Source: Angiostrongylus vasorum
Taxonomy: Eukaryota > Nematoda > Chromadorea > Rhabditida > Metastrongylidae
NCBI GenBank assembly: GCA_018806985.1
Contig: JADANN010000140.1
Coordinates: 248,001-312,000, forward strand
DNA: 64,000 bases
Reading direction: 5' to 3'
Every line of letters starts with the position of its first letter. Positions within the stretch are counted from its first letter, which is position 1. The notes beneath the pieces were generated by a model. It worked only from the letters and a program-made list of their open reading frames with translations. It did not search any database and was not told the DNA's origin. This document shows, piece by piece, positions 44,431 through 57,800 of the stretch. The position numbers and the translations under genes are program-made.

Positions 44431-45970
44431 AGAGGAAAATCGAAATATATACTATTTACTCCTTCTATGGCATTATTAGTAACATTGAGGAGTGCAACCA
44501 ATTCAGTGGAAGGTGATGCTCATGGTGAAGGAATGGAAAACACTGGTATTGCTATCCTAGAAATTTGAAGATGGTAGGACAATGACCAGCACAATAGCAG
44601 CTTGGAAACCATGCCATAGCGTTCCATGCTTGTTCGTCGACAGCCAACGATAATTTCTGGATTACTAAGGGAGTTCCAGGAGTTGGGAACCTCACAGATC
44701 TAGAGATGAGACCTTACTCTATCGTTTTAGTAGTACACATTTTTTTTCAAGATTTCGCTTTTAAATTTGTCAAGTGTTGCCACTAAAAAAACTAGAGAAC
44801 GAAATTTAGGCTTTTTAAAGTCTCTAATGGAAATTTGAGAATAGCAAAGAACGGGAACGAGAACGAGCAGCAAGACTGTGATCCTGAACTACACCGACCA
44901 CACTCGTCGGCACATTAGTATATCGTCCAGAGCGATAGACACTCTTCCGAGGACCATTTTTTTTAAGCTATTTTCGTACGCTTTGTACGCTGAACATAAA
45001 CATCTCCTAACTATGGACGTTTACATCCTTCAATGGTAAGATGGCCCATCCACACATTTGCTGCCCTTTAGCACTTCCTCTATTCATTTCGTTTTCTTGG
45101 AGGTTGTGGTGGAGGAGTTCATGTGTGGATTCAGCTACTGCTTTAAAAAAGATCCGTCCTCTATTTGCAATAATGAGTTGGAAGGTGGTACCGTGTGGGT
45201 TGCTTTGAAATCCCGAGATGCTGTGCTAGAGCGTTCTCATTTGTTCACTACAGGCCGTGACCAGCTGCTGCTTAAATCACAGCCGAGTTCCTTGTTTTTG
45301 CAACTGGGATTCGTCCGGGATGTAACCGATTCCCCAAAATTACTGTAGCGACTGGTCGCCGACGACGCGATAATCTTAACTAGCTGTTCTTCTTTTAGCA
45401 CAGAGAACATTTGCTGTGGATAGGCAATATGCGGTGAATCATAAATGTCCTTCTGATAAGTGCAGATCTGACAAGAAGTTTGAAAAAAATTTGTCAGAAA
45501 TTCAAACAAAAAAAAGCACTCTAAATATCCAAAAATCGACACTCCCTTAGCTTCGCTACAACTGGTCAACATGTGTTCTTTCATTAACGAGCTAACAGTT
45601 CTATCAGTGATAAGATTTCATCAACCTCGTGCTAGCGTGTCAATGAAAGAACACTCTGGACTTTTACCGCGCTATGTTGTCAGTACTTAGTCGAGTAGAT
45701 TGTGATGAACTAGCAATAGAAACTCACCGATTTCGTCATACTAGAGAGTTCAGCACTTTCTGCATAGAATGGTCTGCAGTACAGAATGCCCACTTACTCA
45801 AACATTGGTAATTAAAGCTTTAGTTAACAATGAACTAATACAACAATAATAACATATCAGGCCTTGAGACTTTAGTAGATTTAGTAGTAAGAAGAAGTAG
45901 AAACTCTAATCTATCGATGATAAGAACTAGATTTGCACAACATAAAGCGGTTGCATTTCGGTATTTACAG
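44431..45970. other. Intergenic, nothing recognised
   Basis: Open frames overlap on both strands at 45,058-45,584 without splice support. No repeat family identified. Confidence 0.35.
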
Positions 45971-45974
45971 ATGT

Positions 45975-46200
45975 GCCTTGCCATACACGGGGCCTTCGGT
46001 TCGATTCCACCCCGGCTCTCACTATGCTCCCAGAATTGTCTAGGAGGACAGAAATATTGACTTGCTTCATCGGTAGCCTGTCGCATGTCATTGTACATGT
46101 CAGATATGGATTTAGCCACCTCTACGATGGTCAGTGATGTTCAAAACATGGTTCACCGTGCAGGAATTGATCTTACCAAAGAAGCTTTATTCCTTTGGCT
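45975..46200 (+). repeat. SINE-1 copy, decayed
   Basis: TTCGGTTCGATTCCACCCCG (B box), TTGTCTAGGAGGACAG, CTTCATCGGTAGCC and AGAAGCTTTATTCC in the right order. The A box is lost. Confidence 0.65.
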
Positions 46201-46427
46201 TTATGCACAACCTACGACCGTAATACAGCTTTTGTCAATAGGCAGCTGAACGGTTCAATTCTACTACATGAATTAAGGTAACGACGAGGTGTGGACTTTA
46301 AGAACAGTATCGAAGCACATGAAGAGACGATTATTACTTACATTCCTTCTGGAAGATAAGATTTTATTCAGAGTTTACCAGTTAGTTTAATCTGATTTAG
46401 CTAATGGAATTCGTTAAGAAGGATAAA

Positions 46428-46705
46428 AGAACGATAAAGCTCTCGGCATTGATCAATCCTTGAGGGATGCGCCATGCATTCAACTTCATTAAACACCGTT
46501 GGAGGTGAATGAATGCATATCTGGCCTCTTACAATGACTCACAGTGGCCTACCGATGTATCGAGCCGACGCTGCTATCCTCCCAGACAAATCTAGTACCA
46601 ATTTGCCGTCGCCGGAGAGATGGAAGGTTTTGCGAGCTATGGACGCGGGGATCGATCCCATATGTGTTGCAAGGTGCCTCCAACCATTGCGTTTCACGGG
46701 CACCC
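46428..46705 (-). repeat. SINE-1 copy
   Basis: Reverse full-length copy from ACGATAAAGCTCTCGGCATT to CCATTGCGTTTCACGGGC. Confidence 0.85.
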
Positions 46706-47825
46706 CATGGAATTCGTTAGCGGACACAAAGCCGAAATCTGAACACAGTTTAGTCAGCGACTGTACCCTAGATGAGATGTATAGTTCCCACAGAAGCCCT
46801 ATCAGATAGTGCTATATGAGAAGTTGTTCCGACCTTTATACAGGATTTCTACAATGGGTGTAATGAAGAAATTACAGGAAAGTAAAGTTGGACAAGGGAT
46901 ATTCTTCATGGTATGGAGAATATTCTGTATACGGAAAATACTTCCACAGAAAAAGGATCAAGTATGGAGAAATCCAGACGACCAGACCTTAGTTCAAGCA
47001 ATATGTCATGGTGACAACGAAGAAAAGCAATCAGAATCATGACTGCATTTGTTCAGATGTACAACTTTATCTGGACTCTTGTACACTTGGACAAGCAATC
47101 TTAATGGACCATGCATTCTCCAGGACAGCTTCCAATTACTTTACGTTTACTTTACTCGCTACTCCACTTGTTTGAGGCAAACTTTCTTTTTCCCCTCCAT
47201 TATCAAAACAGCCATCTCATACTGTTCCTAGGTCGTCATAACAAGCATTCTCCACTCTTTTCAGACTATAAGGACTCATGCCCATTGGTAACTAGGTCCG
47301 TTCTGGTGCAGTACTGATCCCACCCACTTTTAGCAGAGCTTCTAAATAGTGTCGAGACTACGGACGCGGTGTTCAAATCGACGGGAGCGATTTGAACTTG
47401 CTTCTGGCTTTCAAACCTGACGATGAATTCGGTGTCTTCGTGTAGTTCCTCTACGACGGATCATACTGACTGAGGTAGGTCTTCCGAAAGAATTTTTTTT
47501 CTAGCTGGGATTACCAGCTTTACTCATATATGTGATAGGTTGAATGTGAGACTTTGTCAGTTATTGCTTGTGATGTTTAGGACCGCTGATCTGTTTACCT
47601 CACTGAGCCACCATGGTAGACGACCAAGTAATGCGAGATGTCTCTTGTGAGAAAAGTACGACTCATTCATCTTCTATTTGTTGTTTCGATCCCTTTTTTT
47701 CACATTAGCGTTTCACAAATTTTACACTTAAACTGGCAGTAATGACGACAATCGAGCGATTGAGTTCTCATCCATTGGCTGTCAGTTGCGCTTCAGTTCA
47801 AAATCATTGGTGAACAAGTTGTGCT
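46706..47825. other. Intergenic, nothing recognised
   Basis: Short frames only; no supported feature. Confidence 0.4.
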
Positions 47826-47829
47826 GGGG

Positions 47830-47912
47830 TAGAGAAAACTCTATACCTGTAGTGGGAACCAACAGTGCTCGCCACGCCGACGATCCGGGTTCGATTCCTG
47901 GCCAATGCACCA
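47830..47912 (+). pseudogene. tRNA-Gly(GCC)-derived relic with genomic CCA
   Basis: The 3' part CGGGTTCGATTCCTGGCCAA followed by TGCA is the T-arm and acceptor end of tRNA-Gly. TGCTCGCCACGC just before it recalls the GCC anticodon arm. CCA follows directly at 47910-47912. Eukaryotic tRNA genes do not encode CCA, so its presence suggests reverse transcription of a mature tRNA. The 5' half is too altered to fold as a functional tRNA. Confidence 0.5.
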
Positions 47913-48389
47913 GAATCGTTGTGAGGAGTTCGCCTGGATGTCTGTGTGATCGTAGTTCTGCCACACGGGGGCTTTTTTGATTTGTAGCAATCAAATCATC
48001 ATAAACACCTCGTGGAATTATCTTTGTAGATATTTATTGAAATAAAGGAGTAGTAATTATTTTGGGGACTAGTTACTATACTACCTCAGTACCTTCAACC
48101 TGTTTTCGGAAGTGCATCGAAATCCATCTAGGGGAGTAGAGATTGCTGAAGAAGTTGGCTTTGCTGGGTGTAAATATTGATAGGTTATTCCTCTGGATAT
48201 ACGTGAATACAATACTTTTGAGGTGACAGGTATACTGTACACCTTTAAGGGATATTATCGATAAAAAATCCTTTCGGTAAAAAGAATTTTATGGTGGAGA
48301 TTCCTGCTCTTGGTTATCATGATGGCCGTGTTTGGGAAACGAAGGCAACAGCGGCGGTCAGGTGGGTTGATGGCTTATGTTTTATTTTC

Positions 48390-48755
48390 ACATAATCATA
48401 TCTAGCCCAACGGTTCACCGCCTCATTGTGGTTTTGAGGTGTTCCTAAGTGTCCGGCTGCGATGCACTGATGCAATGTACAAGGTGAGAGAGGTGGGGAG
48501 GTGGGGGGATTCATGCCTCAAGCGGGGTCTTCAAGCTGAGACGGAGTCCGGCTTTTTGCATGGTGGCAAATCTCCCTCTAATCCATAATGGCGACGACTG
48601 CCTGTGACGAAGACCTGTGGCAGACTTTGGCTAGGCTGACCTTGGGACACCAAGCAACCACAAAGGCTAAACCAGCAAAACTCCGAAAAAATGGAAATTA
48701 TGCTGGGCCCCGCACAACTAGTAAGGACGGGCCATCCAGGTACCTACGTCCAGCC
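48390..48755 (+). repeat. Family D repeat
   Basis: Forward copy directly upstream of the APC2 gene. It contains an open frame (MATTACDEDLWQTLARL ... RKNGNYAGPRTT ... KDGPSRYL) whose last residues resemble the RTE ORF2 tip at 40.8 kb. Confidence 0.75.
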
Positions 48756-48807
48756 AAGTGTTCTTTATTCCTTCTATTTTTTTGTTTTGTTCAATTCTTA
48801 CCACTAG

Positions 48808-48817
48808 TTTATTATAG
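48808..48817 (+). promoter_or_regulatory. Candidate spliced-leader or exon acceptor
   Basis: TTTATTATAG, 31 nt before an in-frame ATG at 48849. Because family D occupies the DNA just upstream, this may be the trans-splice site of the APC2 messenger. Confidence 0.35.
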
Positions 48818-51800
48818 ATGGTTTATTGCTGATACGCTTAAGCCACATATGGTCGTATGGCTGAGCGGTTTGCCTTCGAAGTTCGCCAATAAAGAATTGG
48901 CTGACGAACTGAGGACGGGCTTGTGTGCAACGGAGAACTGCATTGATGAGGTGTTAATTTTTTATACAAGCTTTTATAACTTTCCGACCCGTTCTGTCTT
49001 TCGATCTCCTCTACCGCTAGTGGTTTTGTTAACATAAGCCTCAATATTTCTTTTTTTTGCCTTCCAGGCTTATTTTATTTTATTTTAGCTCTTAGAGGCT
49101 GTATTGGAAGACCATACTTCTCAGACTTTTTGCGAAGAAATCTGGAGTCACGTTTCCGACCTACTATTTCCTCGTCATGACTGGGCTGAATTAACTCAGC
49201 GACTTATGCCGTTAATGATTAATCATTTCACTTCCATCAGATGTATGTGCATACCGTTTCTCTTGTTCTCGAACTCTGAATATAGTTTACTAATTGCTTT
49301 AAAACGTTGGAGGTTTATTCACTTTTTTCCTATTCTTCGTTCCATTCTTCCATGGTGGAAATGTAGCGCATTGGTCGGAGGCGCCCTGCCATATACATGA
49401 GGTCGATCCCCGCCCTCCAGACTCACCAAGCCTTCCATCTCTCCGGAGTCAGCAAATTGGTACCAGATTTGTCTGGGAGGATATCACCACTGTCTCGATA
49501 CATCGGCAGGCCACCGCTAGTCATTGTAAAGGTCAGATATGCGTCCATTCACCTCCAACGATGCTTAGTGAAGTCGAATGCATAGCGCATCCCTCAGGGG
49601 TTGATTAACGCCGAGAGCTTTATTCTTTTTTAGTCTCATTCTTCCATGTTTTCATTAAGTCTTTAAGGTGAGGGGCTCCTCTTCATCCGTTTTTTACCAT
49701 TTAACTAGTGCATTTACCAACATTCGTTGTCAGGCATGGTTGTGGTCGAAGCGAATACCTGTCGACGTGACGCGCTTGAGCAGGGTGATTTTTTCGATCA
49801 TATTCTATCAAAGCGCTCAGGTAAACTTGAAAAACGCAGGTCTACAGCTAGTGCAATGCATGATGCAATTGCTTACATGTAAGTTTTTTCAATTCTGTTT
49901 TCTTTAGGCTTTCTGTCGTCTTTAAATGACATAGCATTAGTGATGCTGAGATATGTGCAAAACTCCGGACCGCTGGTGTCTGCGGTGGGGATCAAACACG
50001 CTATTACCCTTTCCGGGGGCTAACGTGTTCGCCATCACACCATGCGAGTTCTTTGTTTCGCCTTTCTTTCAGCATTGCCGAGAAACATTTCTCAGTATTG
50101 TCAATAAAAGATGCCTGGCTTTTGCATTGTTCCTAGACGTTTTGTTCTCAATCGGCTTTCTCATTTTATTCTGTGAGATTCTTACAACCGTTAAGTTATT
50201 AAATGACTTCAACATCCCTTTTAAGGGGTAAATGGACGTTTCCAGCTGAATCAACTGGTTATCGCCGTGGTACATGCTACATATGTTAAAGTAGGAAAAG
50301 CCTACGTTGAGCATATACTTGAACGAACTGGTGGGCTCACTGTTGAACAAATGGAAAAGATATATGAAGTTCTGTGGGAATGGTTAAGTAAGGTACCTCT
50401 ACTGAATAAAGAAGAATTGCAAAATATCCGTGGTTGGGGTAAGGACTTTCTTAGGAAAGCGGTTATAAATCGTCTGACTGATTCAGTGAGTGTTCTTCCT
50501 TCTACTGTCACTTTAATGGTAAGAATATAAAGCTCGCTGTTGATAAATTTCTCAGGAATTTACCACACAGTTCATTAGGCATTGTAGATGTGGTTGAATG
50601 CATGTTTGGCCTACACATTGAATTTGAATTCTATTAGAAATCCGAACAAATTTTGCATTCCGAAATCATGAGGCTTGGTTTTTTTTGTGGAATCTAATGA
50701 AAAAAACCTCGTTTGCGTGCATGGCATTTCTAACCCTGTTGGCGGTCACCTTTTGAAAAAAAGTGAATAAGGCCACAAAAACATTATATCTGAGTATAAA
50801 TATGTACATATATCTACGTATAGGGGCGCGTGTAGCGCAGTGGTCGGAGGCGTCTCCAGTCCACGTGAGATCGATCCCTACTCCCCACTTTCACTAAGTT
50901 CTCCGTCCCCTAGGAATTGGCAAATTGGTATCAGACTTGTCTGGGAGGATCGCAGCACTGGGTCGATACATAGGTAGGCCACCGCCAGTCATTGTAAAGC
51001 TCAGATATGCATTCAGTCACCTTCAACGATGCTTAGTGAGGTCGAATTCATGGCGCATCCTTCAAGGATTGATCAACGCCGAGAGCTTTATGCTTATTAC
51101 CTACATTTACATATATATCTAAACACATATCTACATATGTAGATATGTATATGTGTAGATATGTGTATGCATATGTACTTTAGATTTATGAAATGGCAGT
51201 AGTGAATTTCCCAAAATCGTATCCGACTTTGTCTACGCTGCGGAATTGTATGATGAATGTACAGGAGTATGGCCGAGAAAAGCTTGTCAATACTTTAATA
51301 CATGAAGTTGAATCAAAGCTTTTGCATATAGGTAAGTCTCATTTGTCTTTGACTAAACCGAAGTTTGTTGCTGTTATATTCTGTCTCTTGATTGCAACTT
51401 TAGTTCGAATTCTTTTTTCGTGCAAAATGCTTTCTTAACAGCTGTTGACACACCAGCAATTCTAAATGGTTACTCGTTATGCGTTGAATCACTTCGTGAA
51501 TTGGATCCGTCGTGTGTGATCATGCATCGAGTTTGCAAAGTTATCAAGGAGTATTTGAAGTAAGTTTATTCTAACGAAGATGTATTGATTATTATTTATT
51601 TTCCATGTTGCTATAGAATAGGTCTCTCTTTTGTAGGAAACGTCCGGACACCGTTAGGCAGATAATTAATTATATCACTTCTGAAAAACGGGATGATCTT
51701 GCTGCACACTTGGTGAGTTTTTCCTTTCATGTGTTTGTTCAATAAATTGTAGGTTCAAGATTTACATGTTTATCATAGCCTTCAGTAGATCTTGCATTTT

Positions 51801-54800
51801 CGCTGGAAAGCAACCCGAAGATTGACGCACTCTTTCTGACTATAACATTCAAAAGAAGTCCGCTTTTCATTTGGTGTTACGCCTCCCTGATTGCATGTAG
51901 ATCTTAGTGAAGACCCTCATTGGAAAAAACTATCACTCCGGAGGTCGAGACATCTGACACCGTTGTGATTATGAAAGCTGAGATCCAAGACAGAAGGAAG
52001 TCCTCTAGAGCATCAACGACTGATTTTCACTGGAAAGTAAGTAGGGGTGGACGCACTCTTTCTGATTCATAAGGAAACCACGCTCCACTTGGTGCTACGT
52101 CTCCGTGGTGTTATGCAGATCTTCGTGAAGACCCATTAGAGAAACCATCACCCTCAAGGTCGAGGCATCTGACACTGTCGAAAGCGTAAATTAGTGTTCA
52201 ATATTATGTTCATCGATAGGACTTAGAAGCAATATTTTCAGGTTGCAGAATTGTTTCCATTGTAAAGTAGTCTCTAAAACAATACAAAGTTCTTCAGAAC
52301 TGCTATATGTCTCATCTTTAACCTTTAAGGCATTAAATTTTTAGGCCAACAGATGCGGTACAATTGTTGATGAAGACGAGCTTACTGGAGCGAACGATGA
52401 TTTTTTGCCCGAAGCGATGAATTTATCACAGTGGCGGCAGTGGGTCCCCGATCCAATCGATGTAACTCTGGTAGGTCTTCCGGAAAAAGCAAAACTGACT
52501 ATAACTGTTCTGAGTAGTATAGTTTCATTATAAATAGAGAAATATTATGAGTTGCTAGGTTCTCTAGCAGTATCACACCTTTTGCGATGTACGTCAAACC
52601 TTTCAGGTGAGAGTGGTCGCTTTCGACAGGCAGCAGACGTTTTCAATATGCTCGTTTCTGTGTACGGGAGTAAGGAAATGTTTGTGAAGGAGTATCGTCA
52701 ACTACTTGCGGAAAGACTTACAAGTAGTAACACCAAGGATGTAGGTCCTCGTATATAATTTCCCATTTTGCATTCAGGAGTTGAGTATCACACTTCATTA
52801 CAGAAGATATTGACTTTAAATGTTATTTTGGCGGTATACGTGAATGACGCATCTTCATTAGCCACGGACCTCAGCATAATCTCCATTTTTCGGAGATTTG
52901 ACGGTTTAGCCATTGCAGTTCCTTGGAATCCCGGGGTCAGCCTGTCCAAATTCTGGCCAAGTCATCGCAGCCACATGCGGTCATCGCCCTTGTGGATTGG
53001 AAGGAGATTTGCCACAGTGTGATAAGTTTAATACAAGGACAGTGGTGGATCCTGGTATTGGTTTCTCTTAGCTGGGGTTCCTGATGGAAGCGCCGTACTC
53101 CTCAGCTAAGGAGGCTGTGCTGGGAAGGGTGCATCGCTCGCTGTACATCGCAATCCGACACCCAGGAACACTTCCCAGCCATGAAGGGGCTGTAAACTGT
53201 TGGGAGGACTTGTGAATGATGTCATCATACTTCGTATATACTATTTTTGCGACCATTTTTCTAGAGTTATGAGATAATCGTGCCGCTGGGTCTCCACACA
53301 TAGTCGATCTGTTGTCAATTTTAACAATCAGAACGTTCGCTACCATTTTAGCTGATGTTCGGCAGATCTGAGACAGTTCCAGATGAGGCTTGGTTTTAGA
53401 CGGACTTGTGGAGATATAATGGTCAACTTTGATCGATAAAGTTTAAGTGCCAGAATTCGGCTTAAATGTGGATGCATTAGTCAAAATGATTACTGTTGGA
53501 GTCTACGCGTTTTACCCGTAATGTATAGTTCTATTTATTCCAATATTAAGTCAACATTAGAAGTCATGGGAACGGTGGACTAAAAGTATTTTCAGTAGTA
53601 GCTTGGTTGCTGATGATCGCTGTTTGAAAATGATTTCCGAGGCTCTTAATAAATGTCTAAGAACATCGTATTTTTTCTCGACCGAACTAGAATACGTGCA
53701 GTGCAGTTTTTGATGTACTCCACCGACTTTACAACAGTGCTTTGTTTTGGTGGTTTAATAAGATTCAAAAAATCTATGCAGGTTTACCCTGATGTGAAAA
53801 ACAGATATTCGCCGTAGATTTCCTTTGAGCCTTATATCGGTCCTACTATCATGAGAACATCTTCTGTTGTATTAAATGATTCAGTTTTTATCTCGTTTCG
53901 CAATACAAGCAAGCTATTCGGCCAAACACCTCCATAACCAAGCAGAGAGAAGGCTAAACCTAGATTTTAATCACTTTGAACACAAAATAGCTTCTTTGCA
54001 CAGTCTTCCACTGAGTATGTCGCCTGGAGACCAACCACACAGGATTCACATGGAAGCGTAATGTGCCCCTCTTATCAGAATAATAGGCTTAAATATTGCC
54101 CAATACGCGTGATAATGAGGCATTCTTCCCCTGCTGTTCATTTTCGGATTTCTGGAATTGATCCAGAACGCCTCGAGAGTTTTGCGCGCTTGTGTTCGCG
54201 ATTCCCGTGCGAGGATCGTGACCTGTACTTCAAAGTCCTCCGCGTTATGTCTCTGGGTCCCTATGCGTGCCTAGTGGAGTATTTGGTTTACGTTTACCGA
54301 ATAGGTGTTCTTTTATGCGGAAACAAAGTGGTCTACCCGTTTCGCCAATGTATTCGTCTCCGTACGTCTTACAGGAGATCAGACTGTACCCGAGCTCATG
54401 CAATCACCATCTCTACCATTAGGGCAAACTATGCAATTTTGCGTTGCACATAGACGGTCATATAGGCGGTTACGAACTAGTTGGCGCCCTATGAGTACTC
54501 GGTGGTATTTCAACTACGTTTCCCGAATCCTCAAGATCCGCCCTTAAGCAGCGTTTTATAGCTGCACTTACATCATTTGAGATAAAGGCTGGGATAAACG
54601 GGACCTTTCCATCGCTAGAGTTGTCGTTAAGAAGCCTAGGATTTTCCCTACACCTATCACGAGCTACAGTTTTGTAGCCATTAGATATGGCTATTTGCCG
54701 TACCAAGTTCCGGGACTCCTCTCTCTGCTCTCTTCTCGTGCACACGTTGGTTGCTGTTCGAAACATGTTTCTTACAAGCGCCCTTTTCGTGTGAGAGGGG

Positions 54801-57800
54801 TGAGAGGAGAGGTAATAAACCAAGATGTTTTTACTACTTGGCTTTCGGTACCACTTTGTAATGTAGCCATTTTCTGATAGGTTAATTTGGACGTTCAGGA
54901 ATGGAAGCCAGTTTTCTTTCGGTTTCTCTCAGGTAAACTTGATAAACTCTGACTGTTCATTCAACAACTCGAAACATTTGTCCATTTCCTCTTGTGTTGA
55001 GCAAAGGACAAAACAGTCATCTACATATCTACAGTAGAGTAGCGGCCCGAGATCGATCACCAGTGCTTCCATCTTAGACATAAACGCAATGGCTAGGCTT
55101 GGTGCCAGTCGCTGTCCCATTGCCAACCCTCTCATTTGAGCTTAGTAACTTTCTGGACCATCTGAAGATTGAGCAGCTCAAACATTCTTTTTAAGAGTGC
55201 CATCAACTGCTCTATCTTGAAGCCATACATGTTTATTTCTCCTTCGTGTTGTATAAGGAGTTCGAATATGGCTTGCATTGCGGAGTCATTCGACACGTCT
55301 GTATAAAGGGCGCTAACGTCGAACGACTCCATCACGTACGCGCTGCTGGGCTACGCAGTACGTAGACGATCCAGAAACATCTAGAGTATTCGCAAGATGG
55401 GCTGGAATGTGTTTTCAACAACTGGGTAAATATTAGGGATAAAAAACCATGTTATCCTATCCGTTGGCCCGTCTACACAGCTAATAATAGGTCTAACCTT
55501 AAACAATGATGCATCGGTTGACGCAAGATCATCGCTGGATACTAGTTTATGAGTTTTTATAAGCAAGTACAAGACGGGACATGTTGGTAAGTCAGCTTTT
55601 AGTTGAGAAATAACTGATGGTTTTAATCCAGCAGCCCTTGCCATTTTGACCCATTCATGGTTCAGTTTTCGGTATTTCACTTTTAAACTTCGTTCTCAGA
55701 TGATGGGACGACAAAGTGAAGCATCTTCAAGATGCTTTTTCGTTATCTCAACATCTAACCGGGAATTACGACAAACTCTCCACCCTTGTCGCTAACGGAT
55801 AGTCTTATGTTTTTCAATCTTACCTGCTCTCTTTACCTCTCGCATACCACGTTTTTGCACTACAGTGAGGTTGGAGCTGTATCTTTTCGCACGATAGTGA
55901 TTAAGGGACTTTGAAAGTTTCATTCGTAAACACCCGAAATTTAACATCAACTTCATTCCTGGGCTCTTGTTGTCTAAAGAACGGCTGAGAAAATGGTGCT
56001 ATTGGTAGGGCCTTCACTTGGTGTTATTCGCACCTATTTTGTGTTTCATCTCTAGCTCCTTTACGGAGTCTATCTTGAAGTTCATGTAAACTACATGCGA
56101 CCCTACACAAGGTTACCTTAGAAAAGGGTTCAGATGGTGAGAAACTTGGCCCCAATTCTAATAACGAGCGCGCACCGTCAGGGAGAGTCATGCCTTCTAA
56201 CACGGCTAGCTGTTGAATTTTTGCACATTATTTATCCTACTGTGACCTGTTTGATGTTCGTTAGCGGTATTTCTGTGCGCTCTTGAAACCGTGTTATGCG
56301 ATTTACTCAAAAGTCTTCGAATTTTCTTCGCAAAGTTACTTTAGCATTAGACCTAGTAGAGTTGCAGATCAACACTGACCTACCCACTATTCTCGTCCAG
56401 AGGCGGTCCTCCAAATGCTGAGCACAAAAGATTTCCTTCGTTTCACACTTCTTCTACTTGGTGAACATCTCGTTTTGTTGGCTTCGTAGACAGGTGCGTA
56501 GTACTCGCAAATTCGATGTCCAGTACTCGGCGACTGTCCTCTGGTAGTCCGCATACATCGTGTAATCGTCTTCGTTAAACGAAGTTCGGGACGATTCGAT
56601 GTTTTAGAAAAAGAAAAGAATTTTTTTATTTTTAAAAAAGAATAATAGAATATCTTTTTTCTATTTTTAAAAAGAAAAGAATTTTAAGGAATAGAAATAA
56701 CACCTCGTGTTTGCTCAACAAGAATACGAAGAATTACTTGATCAATGCCGAGGTTAATAAAAAGTCGGACGTGGGATTTATTACGAGACGTACCAGCACG
56801 ATATTCCCGACTTGTAAAAGAAGCGCTGTCACTAAGACAAAAGATCGTCTTAGCTCAACAGTCAATACACTTTCTCCGCCGCTGTCTGGATTTTACGATG
56901 GGTGGCGGAGGCCTACCGATGAATTGAACCAGTGCTGTTATCCTCCCAGACAAGTCTGGTACCAATTTGCCGAACCCCGAGGAATGGACTGCTTGGTGGA
57001 CCATGGGCGCTGGGATCGATACCATGTGTATTGCAGGACGCCTCCGACCACTGTGCCACACGCGCCTCATAGGGAAGCTAATATCATTGGCGATCCTAAA
57101 AGCTCTAGCTTAATTGACAATCCGCCTTTATTCGTTTGAAGCCTTTTTTGGAATTCTCGAGTACTTCGTTGAAGTAGTGTCGCGGTAGTGGTGTAACCAC
57201 CAGAGTGTAGTTGCTGGCAACTGCTGAATTTGTACATATAGTGCAAATATGATTGCATTTATTAATGATCTTACAGGAAACAATGTCAGACAAGCTTATG
57301 AATCTAAACTATGGCCGCTTTTTAGCCGATTTTTGAACGGCGGTACTTGGATTTACTCAAGCTTCGGTTCAATGAAGGTGAATTGCAACAGTGCGAAGTG
57401 ATGCTGAAAGATATTCGAGATAGTCAGCGAATCGATAGAACCGCGTTAGGTAGAAAGGTCTGTGGATTGTATTATTTTCTTACAACCAGTTTTTTTGTTT
57501 AAAAAAAATGTGTAACGTTCACGAGCAAACAATTAGATCTCTGTTCCAGTGTGTTCCAGTATCCGCTTGCATAATATCATCCCATTTCTGGCCGAAAATC
57601 GATTCAGAAACGGTTACAGTGAGTTTACTGCTTACGTCCCGTTTGTATAAATTTGGTCCAATTGTAATCTGCAAAGATTGCTGACTTTATCATCTACGAA
57701 GTCATCTGAACCGCTCATTTCCACGGGGTCACTTAATTGCTTGTAAACTCTCATCTTCGAGCGACCAGGCTCTTTTTTTCCCCTTAGGTAGCACAAATTC

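Noticed and set aside
45058..45584. Gene at 45 kb (frames of 96 and 115 residues on opposite strands)
   Set aside because: The strand is undecidable, and there is no splice-site or family support.
48588..49037. 149-residue plus-strand frame as one gene
   Set aside because: It fuses a family D repeat frame with the first visible apc-2 exon through intronic sequence; the two parts are unrelated.
54061..54547. Plus-strand frames of 130 and 80 residues
   Set aside because: Complement of the GIY-YIG part of the minus-strand Penelope element.
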